From assembly GCF_014196765.1 (NCBI RefSeq), contig NZ_JACIEE010000013.1, positions 1-64,000 of the forward strand: a stretch of 64,000 bases of DNA, written 5' to 3'. Positions within the stretch are counted from its first letter, which is position 1. Every line of letters begins with the position of its first letter. A program made the translations under genes and the position numbers. The notes below the pieces were generated by a model. The model saw only the letters and a list, made by a program, of their open reading frames with translations. It did no database searches and had not been told where the DNA came from. This document shows positions 34,903 to 43,742 of this stretch, in pieces. The DNA is from Mycoplana azooxidifex. GTDB taxonomy: Bacteria; Pseudomonadota; Alphaproteobacteria; Rhizobiales; Rhizobiaceae.

Positions 34903-37638
34903 CTAGAGAACCGATGTTGCGTCCGCCACATCGGTAACGTCCTCCCGGTACTCCACGGCCTCGAGTGCTTTGAGAAGCATGCTTCTCGAGGCACTCCTAA
35001 GGGCCGGGGCGGAATGACGGTAGAGGCTCGTAGCGCATCTCAAGGCAAAGGTGTTTGCGGCCTGCCTAACGGCCAGATCGTGAGCCTCCTGCAACAGCGC
35101 GCGTCCGTCTTGCGGCGAAATCGGCATTGCCAACTCGCCGCGAAGCCTTAGGATCTCAGCACCGCACCAGGTCCCTTCCGGCGCGATCCGCTCCAGGAGT
35201 TCGGCGCTGGCAAGACGACCGCCGATGACGAGGCAATTTTCGAAAGGCGTGCCCCCCAACCGGGAAACTGTCCGGATGAATGCCGCCGGATCGTTTTCCC
35301 TTTCCGCGGCGATCACGGCCTCGTAGGCCTCTCCCCAGGCTCGCCATCTCAGAAGCGAGTTCCTCGTCGACGCCTCGCGGAGCATGCCCACCAGTTTCAT
35401 CCCAAGGACGGCATCCCCGATCCCGAGCGCGGTCGGGCAGGCGGACGCGGCCAGATAAAGGCATGTCGAAATGGCGTGATCCCTCTCAATCACTTCCTGC
35501 AAGGACTCGTCGAGAGCGGTTTCAGCGGCAGAGTATCTGCCTTGTATCCAGAGCGTCTTGACGATCGTGCAAAAGGCGCTGATGTGGAGGTCGAAATTGC
35601 TTCCGCTGTTTGGCGGGGGTTTCGGGGCTTCCTTTGGAGGTATGAGTGCGATCCGCGCATGGTCCATGGCGTTGTTGAAGTCGCCGATGTAGTGATAGTT
35701 GTGGTTCAGGAGGTGGCTTCTGGCCTGCGGAGGCAGTTGGTCGAACTCTTCCTCGAAACGATGAACGAGGTCGATCGCCCTCTGATAGTGACCGTTCGCT
35801 GTATGTATAGCCGCTGTCCCGATTATAGCCCGCATCAGCATCGCGATGTCTTGAGCGCCGACGGCGAGGTCCAGAACCCTGGTGTACTGATCGATGACGT
35901 CTCCATTTCGTTCGAAGGTCTTCGAGTGATAGAGCGCGATGCCGTATGACATCCGAAGCTTCATTTCGAGGCCCGTACCCGCGACACCTCTGGCTTCGAA
36001 CAGCTTCAGCGCGCGTTCGGACACCGCCAGCTGTTCCGCGATGAGACCAAACTGGACCCAGAGCGTGTCGGATGTCGCCGCGAGCGCCAGGCCGAGCTCC
36101 TCATCGCCGTCCTCGCCGAGTGTCCAAAGGAGAGCGGAACGCAAGTCGTGAACGAACTCGCCGTTTTGCACGCGCCAGTTCGTTGGATCGACCTGGTGCC
36201 ATTCATCGGTGGCTGCGCGAAGACGTTCCAGACAATATCGAGCATGCGCCAGCCTGCACGATGTGGAAAAATGCGTTTCGGCAAGCTTCTCGCGGGCGTA
36301 GTCCCGCGTCGTCAACAGCAGCCTGAAGCTCCCTCCGCGCTGGGTGACCACCAGCAGCGACTTTAGAAAGAGGCCGTCAAACGCCTCGTGGAAGGTATCG
36401 GGATCGTCCGCCCTCTCCGATACGGCGAATGCCGCATCCGTGGAAAACGTACCGGCAAAGACCGAGAGCCTTAACAGTAGCTCCTTCTCCTCATCGGACA
36501 GGGTAGAGTAGCTCCAATCCAATGTCGCCTTCATCGTCTGCTGGCGGGGCGGTGCAGTTCTTCGGCCACGCCTGAGAAAGGCGATAGGCTCGGCGACCGA
36601 TCTGTGAAGGGATGGCAAATCCATGTCGAAGAGGTGGGCGGCGGCGAGCTCGATAGCCAACGGTATCCCGTCCAGACTGCGAACGATGTCCGCGACGAGC
36701 CGGAGGTTTGCTCTTCCGGATAGATCGATGCTGTCGCCGGCGAGAGCCGCCAGCGAGGTAAAAAGCTCCACGGCCGGAGAGTCTCCCGGGTCCGAGCTCT
36801 CTTCCAAGTCGGGCGGAAACTCGAGCGGCGCGACCTGCCTCACCTTCTCCATAGACGTCCTCAACGGTTCCCGGGTCGTCGCGAGGATTTGGGTTGTCGG
36901 AGATTCGCGGAGGATGACCTCCGCCGAGTTGGCAGCGGCGTCGACAATACGCTCGCATCCGTCCAGAAGCAGCAATGTGGGCTTCTTCGAAAGCTCGGCG
37001 ACTATGCCTGGAAGGACGTCGTCCCCAAAGGTACTGAGGCCAAGCTGTGTAGCCAGCGTCGACAAAAGAACCTGGCCGTCGGTGAGGGTTGCGAGATCGA
37101 TGAAAACGACGCGCTTTCTCTCGGCGACGGCGTTCGCGCAGAAAACGGCGATCGCCGTTTTTCCGATGCCTCCGGGACCAGCAAGCGTCAGAAGACGGGC
37201 CGTATCGAGCAAATCGAGCGTGGATCGGATGTACTCGTTTCTGCCGATAAGCCTTCTCGGCATACGGGGCAGGGTGCCGACCAAAGGGTCGGCGAAATGC
37301 GAGATTGGCTCCGGGGCCGTTTCTTCCCGCGAGATTTGCCGGACGCTCCCCGCAAAGACATATCCTCGACCCGGTATCGTCTCTATCAAGTGTCTTGCGT
37401 GGTCCCCGAGAGCTTTCCTAAGAGCGACCAGGTTAACCCGAAGCGATCCCTCGTCGACAATGGTCGTCGGCCAGACAAGGGTGATCAACTCTTCCTTTGT
37501 CACGACTTCACCCGCCCTGCATACAAGAGCCGAGAGAATGTCGAACGCCCTGCCTCCAAGCCGCAGCGGCTGGCCGTTCTCGGTCAGACGTCGTTGCTCG
37601 ATATCGATTTCGTAGTCGTCGAATTGAAGGAGCGACAT
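34903..37638 (-). CDS. Winged-helix STAND ATPase transcription regulator (2)
   Basis: A 911-residue paralogue of the regulator at 8745. The winged helix (residues 1-95, with TIPGRGYVFAGS) is followed by a STAND ATPase with Walker A GPGGIGKT near 141, LLLLDGCERI near 210 and ILATTREPLR near 240, then about 450 residues of helical repeats. It begins 18 bases after the stop of the cysteine-less peroxiredoxin-like gene, so the two are probably one operon. It sits next to dps, which makes redox stress a likely theme, but its ligand and targets are unknown. Confidence 0.86.
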   Translation of the reverse strand: MSLLQFDDYEIDIEQRRLTENGQPLRLGGRAFDILSALVCRAGEVVTKEELITLVWPTTIVDEGSLRVNLVALRKALGDHARHLIETIPGRGYVFAGSVRQISREETAPEPISHFADPLVGTLPRMPRRLIGRNEYIRSTLDLLDTARLLTLAGPGGIGKTAIAVFCANAVAERKRVVFIDLATLTDGQVLLSTLATQLGLSTFGDDVLPGIVAELSKKPTLLLLDGCERIVDAAANSAEVILRESPTTQILATTREPLRTSMEKVRQVAPLEFPPDLEESSDPGDSPAVELFTSLAALAGDSIDLSGRANLRLVADIVRSLDGIPLAIELAAAHLFDMDLPSLHRSVAEPIAFLRRGRRTAPPRQQTMKATLDWSYSTLSDEEKELLLRLSVFAGTFSTDAAFAVSERADDPDTFHEAFDGLFLKSLLVVTQRGGSFRLLLTTRDYAREKLAETHFSTSCRLAHARYCLERLRAATDEWHQVDPTNWRVQNGEFVHDLRSALLWTLGEDGDEELGLALAATSDTLWVQFGLIAEQLAVSERALKLFEARGVAGTGLEMKLRMSYGIALYHSKTFERNGDVIDQYTRVLDLAVGAQDIAMLMRAIIGTAAIHTANGHYQRAIDLVHRFEEEFDQLPPQARSHLLNHNYHYIGDFNNAMDHARIALIPPKEAPKPPPNSGSNFDLHISAFCTIVKTLWIQGRYSAAETALDESLQEVIERDHAISTCLYLAASACPTALGIGDAVLGMKLVGMLREASTRNSLLRWRAWGEAYEAVIAAERENDPAAFIRTVSRLGGTPFENCLVIGGRLASAELLERIAPEGTWCGAEILRLRGELAMPISPQDGRALLQEAHDLAVRQAANTFALRCATSLYRHSAPALRSASRSMLLKALEAVEYREDVTDVADATSVL

Positions 37639-37656
37639 GCCAGGTGACCTCTCGGA

Positions 37657-38232
37657 TCAGTCGCTTGTGTCGAGGGTTGAAGGACGCGAGAGGTGAAATC
37701 TCACTGCGTTCAAGATAATCGCCGAGTCGCCGCGCTCCTTGGCCCGATCGAATTCCACCCAGCTGACGACACCACGGAGATCCGCGAGATACGTTGCCGA
37801 TATCTCCGGCGCGGCCCTGTCGCGGTTAAAACCGTAGAGACGGGAGACGAGGGGTTCCCAATCCAACAGGACGGGATAACCTTCCGCGGCGGGTTCGAAT
37901 TGACTCCGTACCGGCCCTCGTTCCGCGCAAACTATCCCGACGAGTGCCACGCCGAGTATTCCAAGCGTCGGAGCTGTCGCGTCGAGGCAAGCTGTCTGCT
38001 GTAGCCTCTCGCCTGATCCTGAATAGAAAAGGAGAACGAATGGCGCTCCGACGAGTTCGACGATCCCTAAATTTCCCCCATCCCTGTGGGGCAGGATGAA
38101 CGCGGGGGCATATTCGCCAACGGGCACGCTGGCCTCGGAGAAAAAAGTCGATGGCGAACCGCTTTCATTTTTCCCGACCGGGTCGGCAATCCCTTCGGGC
38201 TCGGGAATGGCTGCCAGGTTTGTTTTCGTCAT
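37657..38232 (-). CDS. Peroxiredoxin-fold protein without the peroxidatic cysteine
   Basis: A 191-residue protein with the AhpC/TSA thioredoxin-like pattern: VGEYAPAFILP then VLLFYSGSG at the place where peroxiredoxins have PxxxTxxC. No cysteine occupies the active-site position; nearby Cys residues lie in QTACLDA and VCAERG. It therefore cannot work as an ordinary peroxiredoxin and may be a sensor or partner of the STAND regulator, which follows 18 bases later. The ATG at 38232 has AGGGAGA just upstream. Confidence 0.7.
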   Translation of the reverse strand: MTKTNLAAIPEPEGIADPVGKNESGSPSTFFSEASVPVGEYAPAFILPHRDGGNLGIVELVGAPFVLLFYSGSGERLQQTACLDATAPTLGILGVALVGIVCAERGPVRSQFEPAAEGYPVLLDWEPLVSRLYGFNRDRAAPEISATYLADLRGVVSWVEFDRAKERGDSAIILNAVRFHLSRPSTLDTSD

Positions 38233-38498
38233 TTCTCCCTGTCTCCTCGTACAACGCTCCGAGGCCTCGCAGCAGATCACCCGCCTAAAATGACGACCCA
38301 TGCGGGTGCACCGTGTCCCATCCGTTCATCGCCATCCAAGGTAAATCTTTCGGATCGAGAGGCGGTCGGGCACGCACTGGAGGACATATCCGACCTTCAC
38401 CGAAAAGGTGAGTTAACGCATGTGAAATGTTGTTAAGTTTGGGTTTTCGGAGCGAACGCTGTGATTCAGACTACCTCAAAGCGTCGTATTGGCGGGAA

Positions 38499-38862
38499 AC
38501 TTCTTTAACGCTGACGACGTTCCCCTCGAAAGCTTGCGCGCCGCCGCTGCGGTGCCGACGAACGTCTTCGGCAAGGCTGAGGGCTTTCTGAGTTCTTCCG
38601 CGTTGAGGCAAATCGATTGCGTGATCAGCGATGTCGAGATGCCGCGCACGAGCGGCTCGAATCGCTGCGCTTCCTTCGATCAAATAGGATAGAAACTCCG
38701 GTGATAGTCATGTCTACGCGGGGCGGGGGATCGACCTCCGCCGAGTTGAGGGCGACAGGAGCGTTTGCCTTTATCGAGAAACCGTTTTCGCCGGAGCGGT
38801 ACCTCGTCGTCGTTCTTTCGGCGATCCGGCAAGGCTCCCGTCCGCGGCGAATGATCGGCTAA
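38499..38862 (+). pseudogene. Receiver-domain response regulator, frameshifted
   Basis: Two frames together give most of a receiver domain. ALRQIDCVISDVEMPRTSG holds the phospho-acceptor Asp (about 38600-38655). In the next frame ETPVIVMSTRGG and GAFAFIEKPFSPERY carry the Thr and Lys positions (about 38690-38800). The N-terminal acidic pair and any output domain are missing. It lies 146 bases before the intact FixJ-type regulator and looks like a decayed paralogue. Confidence 0.7.
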
Positions 38863-39008
38863 GGGCTGTTTCCAGCCATTTCCCACACATCTATGGGTTT
38901 TGGAGAATTGCAACGCTAGTTTTCCCGGGCTAAATCTCTCTTAGGACGGCACTGGTGTTTCGGCGAGATCTTTCCCGGCTGGAGCCGCCGAGGATCAAGG
39001 ATCGCCCA

Positions 39009-39656
39009 GTGCAAGAGAAATCGTCATCACAACCGCTTATCCGCATAGTCGATGACGACAGCTCGGTGCGCGTCTCTCTTCTCGACCTCTTCAAGTCGAT
39101 CGATCTCGAAGCGATCGCCTACGACTCGCCCCGAGCTCTGCTTGAGGCCGACAATCTCGACACTCCTGGCTGCATTGTGCTTGATGTAAGGTTTTCCGGG
39201 GTTAGCGGCCTGGATTTTCAATCCGATCTACAGAAGGCGGGCAACCGAATGCCCATAATCGTCGTGACGGGACACGGGGACATTCCCATGTCCGTCAGGG
39301 CGATGAAAGCCGGAGCCATAGACTTTCTGACCAAGCCGTTCAGAGAACAGGACCTCATCGACGCCGTAACCGGCGCGATCAGGCGAGACGAAGTAATCAG
39401 GTCGCAATCGCAGACCCGCTCAGACGTCGAGAAACTTAGGGAGACCCTGACCCCGAGGGAGGTCGAGGTGATGCATGCGGTCGTGAACGGCTACATGAAC
39501 AAGCAGATCGCCGGGCAGCTCGGGATCAGTATGGTCACGGTGAAGCTTCATCGGTCAAACGTGATGAAAAAAATGCGTGTCAGGTCCGTCGCCGACCTGG
39601 TCAAGAAGGCTGAACTTCTCGCGCAAGAGCAGTCAATTCCTAAGGGTGATAACTAG
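39009..39656 (+). CDS. FixJ-family response regulator
   Basis: A 215-residue regulator: receiver with IVDDD near 12, acceptor Asp in IVLDVRFSGVSG near 58, VVTGHGDIPM near 86, Lys in FLTKPF near 108, then a LuxR-type helix-turn-helix (LTPREVEVMHAVVNGYMNK near 150, TVKLHRSNVMKKM near 180). FixJ-type regulators are phosphorylated by PAS kinases such as those at 13115 and 31608. A GTG at 39009 with AAGG eight bases upstream is the preferred start; a GTG at 38955 is possible. Its stop overlaps that of the convergent STAND regulator by four bases. Confidence 0.88.
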   Translation: MQEKSSSQPLIRIVDDDSSVRVSLLDLFKSIDLEAIAYDSPRALLEADNLDTPGCIVLDVRFSGVSGLDFQSDLQKAGNRMPIIVVTGHGDIPMSVRAMKAGAIDFLTKPFREQDLIDAVTGAIRRDEVIRSQSQTRSDVEKLRETLTPREVEVMHAVVNGYMNKQIAGQLGISMVTVKLHRSNVMKKMRVRSVADLVKKAELLAQEQSIPKGDN

Positions 39657-41143
39657 GCCGCCCTGCTTTCCGTAGCGAATGGCCGTAGGTCAGCGCGCGT
39701 GGATAGGGACATTGGAAACTGGGGACGCTGATACTCGACGTCGCGCGTCACGAGCTCCATCTCCGGTGAGAGCCAGGGAGTGGCAGTCGTAACACCGGCG
39801 CGCTTTTCCATGGCATACTCGCGTATCAGCTTGGGCAGCGCGTAAGTACCGCCGCGCTGCTGACCCGCGATCAGGGACTTGACGACAAGGCCGTCAAACG
39901 CTTCCTCGAAGTCGGAACGGGCGAACTCGAAACCACAGTGATCGCGCGCGGTATCTTTCGTGAAGTCGGCTTCGAACGTGGAAAGCAGACCGAGCAGCGA
40001 CTGCATGTTCCTGTCGAGAAGGTTGTAGCTCCAGTCGATGTTAGCACGCAACGTCTGCTGGCGTGGATGCGATGTCCGGTTTCCGCGCCGCAGTGTCCTC
40101 AGCGGACGATCGAGGGATATAACCAGGTTTTCGAGCCCGAGGTCTGCGACGCGAGATGCAGCCAGCTCGATAGCCAAGGGATTGCCGTCCGTCTTGCGCA
40201 CAACTTCGGCGGCGAGTTCGATGCCTCTCGGACCGTCGATCGCATATTCTTCAGCGACCATGGACACGCGTTCTGCGAACAGCTCCATGGCGCTGAACGT
40301 CGCAACATCGTCTATGCGCTGCCTGGCTGCCGGAACGGCCAGCCCGGGAAGATGAAGCACGTTTTCGCCGATGATCCCGAGAGGTTCACGGCTTGTCGTG
40401 AGAATGGCGACGTCCGGATGCTTGTCTGCAACCGACTCGGCGATTAGCGCGACCCGGTCGATGGACCAGTCGCATCCGTCGAGAACCAGCAGAACTGACC
40501 TTCCATTGAGGCTCTCCATAGCCTGTCGGAGCGTATCCGACGTCAGGCTCACTGCCCATAAGGCCTCGGCGATCGGCGTAGTCGGGGTCGCGGTCTGGTC
40601 CACTATGTTTATGAACTGAACGCTATCATAGGCGTCCTGGAGGAGGCGGGCCATCTGGAGTGCCACCGCGGTTTTGCCGATCCCTCCCTGTCCGACGATT
40701 GTCGTGATGCCCGCGCCAATTTCGTCCGCCCATTTCGAGATCAGTTGCTCACGTCCGACGAGGCGCGCGCATGTGTTCGGGAGGCTTTGCGTCCGCGACG
40801 CCCGCAGCGTCGATCCGGCGGCTCGGTTCTCGTCCAGCTTTGTGACCGGGACAGTAAACGTGTAGCCGCGTCCGGCGACATTCTCGACCATACTGTAGGG
40901 ATTGCCCCCGTCGAGTGCTTTGCGTAGGGATACGATGTTCACACGCAGAGAACTCTCCTCTACATGTGTTTCGGGCCAGGCGACCTCCATCAATTCCGCC
41001 TTCGACAGGATTTCTCCCTGCTTCGATGCCAAAGCGGCCAATAGATCGAAGGCGCGGGAGCCGATACGGATGTCGCCACCGGACCGTTTGAGGCTTCGGG
41101 CTTGGATGTCCATTTCGAAATCGTCAAACCGCAGTATCGTCAT
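39653..41143 (-). CDS. Winged-helix STAND ATPase regulator (3), short form
   Basis: A 496-residue protein with the same N-terminal winged helix (NVAGRGYTFTVPV near 80-92) and STAND ATPase (GQGGIGKT near 145, LLVLDGCDWSI near 215, ILTTSREPLG near 245) as the two long relatives. It stops about 40 residues after the position where the C-terminal TPR region would begin. Without the sensor repeats it may be constitutively active, regulated differently, or a truncation product. The final 40 residues are unlike the paralogues. The start is the ATG at the beginning of the winged helix. Confidence 0.8.
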   Translation of the reverse strand: MTILRFDDFEMDIQARSLKRSGGDIRIGSRAFDLLAALASKQGEILSKAELMEVAWPETHVEESSLRVNIVSLRKALDGGNPYSMVENVAGRGYTFTVPVTKLDENRAAGSTLRASRTQSLPNTCARLVGREQLISKWADEIGAGITTIVGQGGIGKTAVALQMARLLQDAYDSVQFINIVDQTATPTTPIAEALWAVSLTSDTLRQAMESLNGRSVLLVLDGCDWSIDRVALIAESVADKHPDVAILTTSREPLGIIGENVLHLPGLAVPAARQRIDDVATFSAMELFAERVSMVAEEYAIDGPRGIELAAEVVRKTDGNPLAIELAASRVADLGLENLVISLDRPLRTLRRGNRTSHPRQQTLRANIDWSYNLLDRNMQSLLGLLSTFEADFTKDTARDHCGFEFARSDFEEAFDGLVVKSLIAGQQRGGTYALPKLIREYAMEKRAGVTTATPWLSPEMELVTRDVEYQRPQFPMSLSTRADLRPFATESRAA

Positions 41144-41413
41144 CGTCCACCTGCGCTCACATTGGGATCGATCCGGCCAAATCCACCGTAGCGATTCCAA
41201 GATAAAAACCAGGGACAGCGCCTTATAGGCTCGCCCCATGTAATCGATATACGACCGGTGGCTGGGAACAATTGTACTGTGGGGTGATCCGACCTATCCC
41301 TAAAGACAGGTCACGATGCGCGTAGAAGTCGGAAAACGTTTGCGTAGACCCCTTACGCAAGGCCGCGTTACAAGGCGGTTTGTTGCGGCCATCTCGTAAA
41401 GCAGGGAACGAGA

Positions 41414-41665
41414 TCAGGGGCTTGGAAAATGTGAGTGATCATCCGTACGGACTTGTTTCGAATGCGAGCAGAACCCTTCGCGCAGGAACTCGGTTGTCGA
41501 AAGATTGACCCTTCCGGAACGCCGCTTCTTGCCTTCGGACGCCAGTCTGAGGGCGACGCTTTCCAGTAGGCGGGCAAACGACGATTGGTCCATGCCGTCC
41601 GCAGCGTTGACGAGCGCTATCATGTTGTCGGCGATCGCTTCTTGCATAGTCAGGTCTCCGCTCAT
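41414..41665 (-). CDS. Small hypothetical protein
   Basis: An 83-residue frame whose ATG has GGAG six bases upstream. It is largely helical in appearance (MIALVNAADGMDQSSFARLL, then ALRLASEGKKRR) with a basic tail. I do not recognise the family. It lies between the STAND regulator promoter and the ADH gene, on the same strand as both. Confidence 0.4.
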   Translation of the reverse strand: MSGDLTMQEAIADNMIALVNAADGMDQSSFARLLESVALRLASEGKKRRSGRVNLSTTEFLREGFCSHSKQVRTDDHSHFPSP

Positions 41666-41700
41666 GACAGGCTCCGGTTCTGCGTCAACGCCGGGGGACG

Positions 41701-41722
41701 GCCGACGCCACAAGGCGTCGGC
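41701..41722. terminator. Perfect 9-bp hairpin
   Basis: GCCGACGCC (41701-41709) pairs with GGCGTCGGC (41714-41722) around ACAA. It lies between the ADH gene and the small protein. No U-tract follows in either direction, so its role is uncertain. Confidence 0.35.
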
Positions 41723-41771
41723 ATGTGTCTCACCGCTTGCCAATGGTGTCGGTTGGCGAGCGAGGGCTCGA

Positions 41772-41805
41772 AAATGCCCACCCTGGGAACTGAATCGGGG
41801 TGGGC
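41772..41805 (-). terminator. Terminator of the ADH gene
   Basis: On the minus strand GCCCACCC (complement of 41798-41805) pairs with GGGTGGGC (complement of 41776-41783) around a 14-base loop, followed by ATTTTCG. It starts 15 bases after the adh stop codon and fits a rho-independent terminator. Confidence 0.55.
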
Positions 41806-41819
41806 GCTTCCCGGCGGGG

Positions 41820-42845
41820 TCAGGAGCCCATCGTCAGAACGACGCGGAAGCGTGGCTTGCCGTGCATCATCTTGTCGTAGGCTTCGACCGCCCGTTCCAG
41901 CGGAAATTCTTCGATCATCGCGGAGATGCCGAAAAGCGAACTGAAGCGAAGCGTCGTGTCGCCTGTCGCCGGATCTCCGGTGAGCGCGCCCTCGACCGAA
42001 CGCTCCTTGAGGAAGAGGTCGCCGGACGCGAGTTCGATGGGCTCGGCTGTCGCCCCGATGACGATCGTCTTGCCGCGGGCTTTGAGGCCCTTGACCGAAT
42101 CCGCCACACCCTTGCCGCCCGAGGCGGTCGCAAGCACGAGGTCCGCGCCACCGAGCCACCGTAGCGCGTCGGCGACGGGCTCGGCGTTACTGTCGATATA
42201 ATGGTGAGCGCCCAGCTTGGCCGCCAGTTCTCCGACGGCCGGGCCGCGCCCGATCGCCACGACCTCGAATCCCATGCCGCGCGCGTATTGAACAGCAAGG
42301 TGGCCAAGCCCACCGATGCCGATGACCGCAACAACGTCCCCGGCCTTAGCGCCGGAATTTCTCAGCGCGCTGAAGGTCGTGAGTCCAGCGCACAGGAGGG
42401 GAGCGGCCTCGACGTCGGTGAGGTTGTCGGGAACAGACATCAGTCCCGAGGCCTTGGCCACCATCCATTCGGCATAGCCGCCGTCGTGGTGGACGCCCGT
42501 GAATTCCTGGTTCTTGCAGTTTACTAGGTGGCCGGAGCGGCATTCGGAACAATGTCCACAGCTGCCTGCCAAGAAGCCCACACCGACTCTCTGGCCGACG
42601 TTCCAGCCCTCGACGCCCTCGCCGAGGCTTTCGATTTTCCCGACGACCTCGTGCCCCGGGACCCGCGGCCAACTGATTGGAAAAACGCCCTCGACGGTGG
42701 CAGCGTCCGAATGGCAGACCCCGCAGGCCTCGATCTTGATGCGGACATGACCGGGACCCGGTGCCTGCATCGGCTTCCTGCTAAGCTCGAGCTTGCCAGG
42801 CGAGACGGCCTGGACGGCGAGATAGGTTTCTGTCGTATCAGTCAT
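41820..42845 (-). CDS. Zinc-dependent alcohol dehydrogenase
   Basis: A 341-residue medium-chain dehydrogenase. The catalytic zinc ligands are Cys in CGVCHSD near 42 and His in PGHEVVG near 64. The structural zinc is held by four Cys in CGHCSECRSGHLVNC near 97-111, and the NAD(P) loop is GIGGLGHLAVQ near 176. It should oxidise alcohols or reduce aldehydes. The start was placed at ATG 42845, which begins the family's usual N-terminus. It follows the LolA-like gene by 152 bases and has its own TTACAATA element 66 bases upstream. Confidence 0.92.
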   Translation of the reverse strand: MTDTTETYLAVQAVSPGKLELSRKPMQAPGPGHVRIKIEACGVCHSDAATVEGVFPISWPRVPGHEVVGKIESLGEGVEGWNVGQRVGVGFLAGSCGHCSECRSGHLVNCKNQEFTGVHHDGGYAEWMVAKASGLMSVPDNLTDVEAAPLLCAGLTTFSALRNSGAKAGDVVAVIGIGGLGHLAVQYARGMGFEVVAIGRGPAVGELAAKLGAHHYIDSNAEPVADALRWLGGADLVLATASGGKGVADSVKGLKARGKTIVIGATAEPIELASGDLFLKERSVEGALTGDPATGDTTLRFSSLFGISAMIEEFPLERAVEAYDKMMHGKPRFRVVLTMGS

Positions 42846-42910
42846 GACGCGCTCTGTGTGGCCCTTTAGCGGATATGCTCTTTGCCTTATCCCAGGGGGC
42901 CAGCGCCTAT

Positions 42911-42918
42911 TATTGTAA
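42911..42918 (-). promoter_or_regulatory. TTACAATA element upstream of adh
   Basis: On the minus strand the sequence reads CAATCTTACAATAATAGG, 66 bases before the adh start. It lies in the gap after the LolA-like gene, so adh can be transcribed separately. Confidence 0.5.
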
Positions 42919-42997
42919 GATTGGGTCGTGGCGCAGTAACCGGAACGGAAGCCGAACAGCCGTCTCGGTGTACATTTCGCCGAGACGGCCGCGTCCT

Positions 42998-43717
42998 TCA
43001 CGTTAGCACGATGTCGGAGAGATCGATCGAAACGACGAGAGGCTCCGCCATCGCCTGACCGTCCGGCTGTCTCGGGAAGATGCGGCGGTGCGTCGGGATT
43101 TTGACGCCCTGGACCTCCTTGTAACCGCCGATGTAATGGGCTCCCGGAGTGCCGCCCGCGATTTCGACGTCGTAGTCGTGGCGCTTGAGCAAGCCCGCGT
43201 CATCGAAATAGATCGTCTGCACCGCGCTGTGGCTGACGATGTCCGCTGGAAAAGTAATCTTGAGCCTATGCCAGGTTTCGCCGTTCTCGGACCAGTCTGA
43301 CAGTTCCTCCGTCAGAACGCCCTCGTGGACGAGCAGGAACGGCATGTTCAGGTAGGTCCACATGGCGCAGCCAGCGAAGTACGCGAGCTGAAGCTCGTTC
43401 CACGGTGTCTCAAGCGTATGTCCGGCGAACGACGAACGCGGGTTGTGCAGCTCTTCGAGAACCTTGCCCTGCGCGTTGCTCAGCGCGACCCTGCCCGGTT
43501 CGAAGCTCGAGACCTTTGCTTCCGGGCCGAACGGAGAGTGCGACGCCCACTCCTTCACGAGATCGACGGTCACGCTGGTTTCGGAAAGCGTCGTGGGCTG
43601 TCCTTTGAGGGCCCACAAAGCTCCGCCCTGGCTGAGCCGCGCCTTGAGAAGGGAGAACCTCTTCCATCTTTCGAGGCCGCCATGGGCGTCGATGATCTTG
43701 CTGACGATCGCTTTCAT
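42998..43717 (-). CDS. LolA-like hypothetical protein
   Basis: A 239-residue protein without signal peptide. Repeated beta-strand patterns and conserved aromatic positions (ETPWNELQLAYFAGCAMWTYL near 100, VQTIYFDDAGLLKRHDYDV near 160) suggest a LolA/lipoprotein-carrier-like barrel, but this is a fold guess only. AAAGGAT precedes the ATG. It starts 25 bases after the upstream hydrolase gene ends, so they form an operon. A frameshifted paralogue sits at 7914-8636 beside an SDR, so the family seems linked to small redox enzymes. Confidence 0.75.
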   Translation of the reverse strand: MKAIVSKIIDAHGGLERWKRFSLLKARLSQGGALWALKGQPTTLSETSVTVDLVKEWASHSPFGPEAKVSSFEPGRVALSNAQGKVLEELHNPRSSFAGHTLETPWNELQLAYFAGCAMWTYLNMPFLLVHEGVLTEELSDWSENGETWHRLKITFPADIVSHSAVQTIYFDDAGLLKRHDYDVEIAGGTPGAHYIGGYKEVQGVKIPTHRRIFPRQPDGQAMAEPLVVSIDLSDIVLT

Positions 43718-43742
43718 TTCATTATCCTTTGAGTTGCGGGAT

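Noticed and set aside
41268-41276. GTACAATT upstream of the short STAND regulator as another TTACAATA element
   Set aside because: Only TACAAT matches, the T-run is absent and the site is part of a different short palindrome (AACAATTGT).
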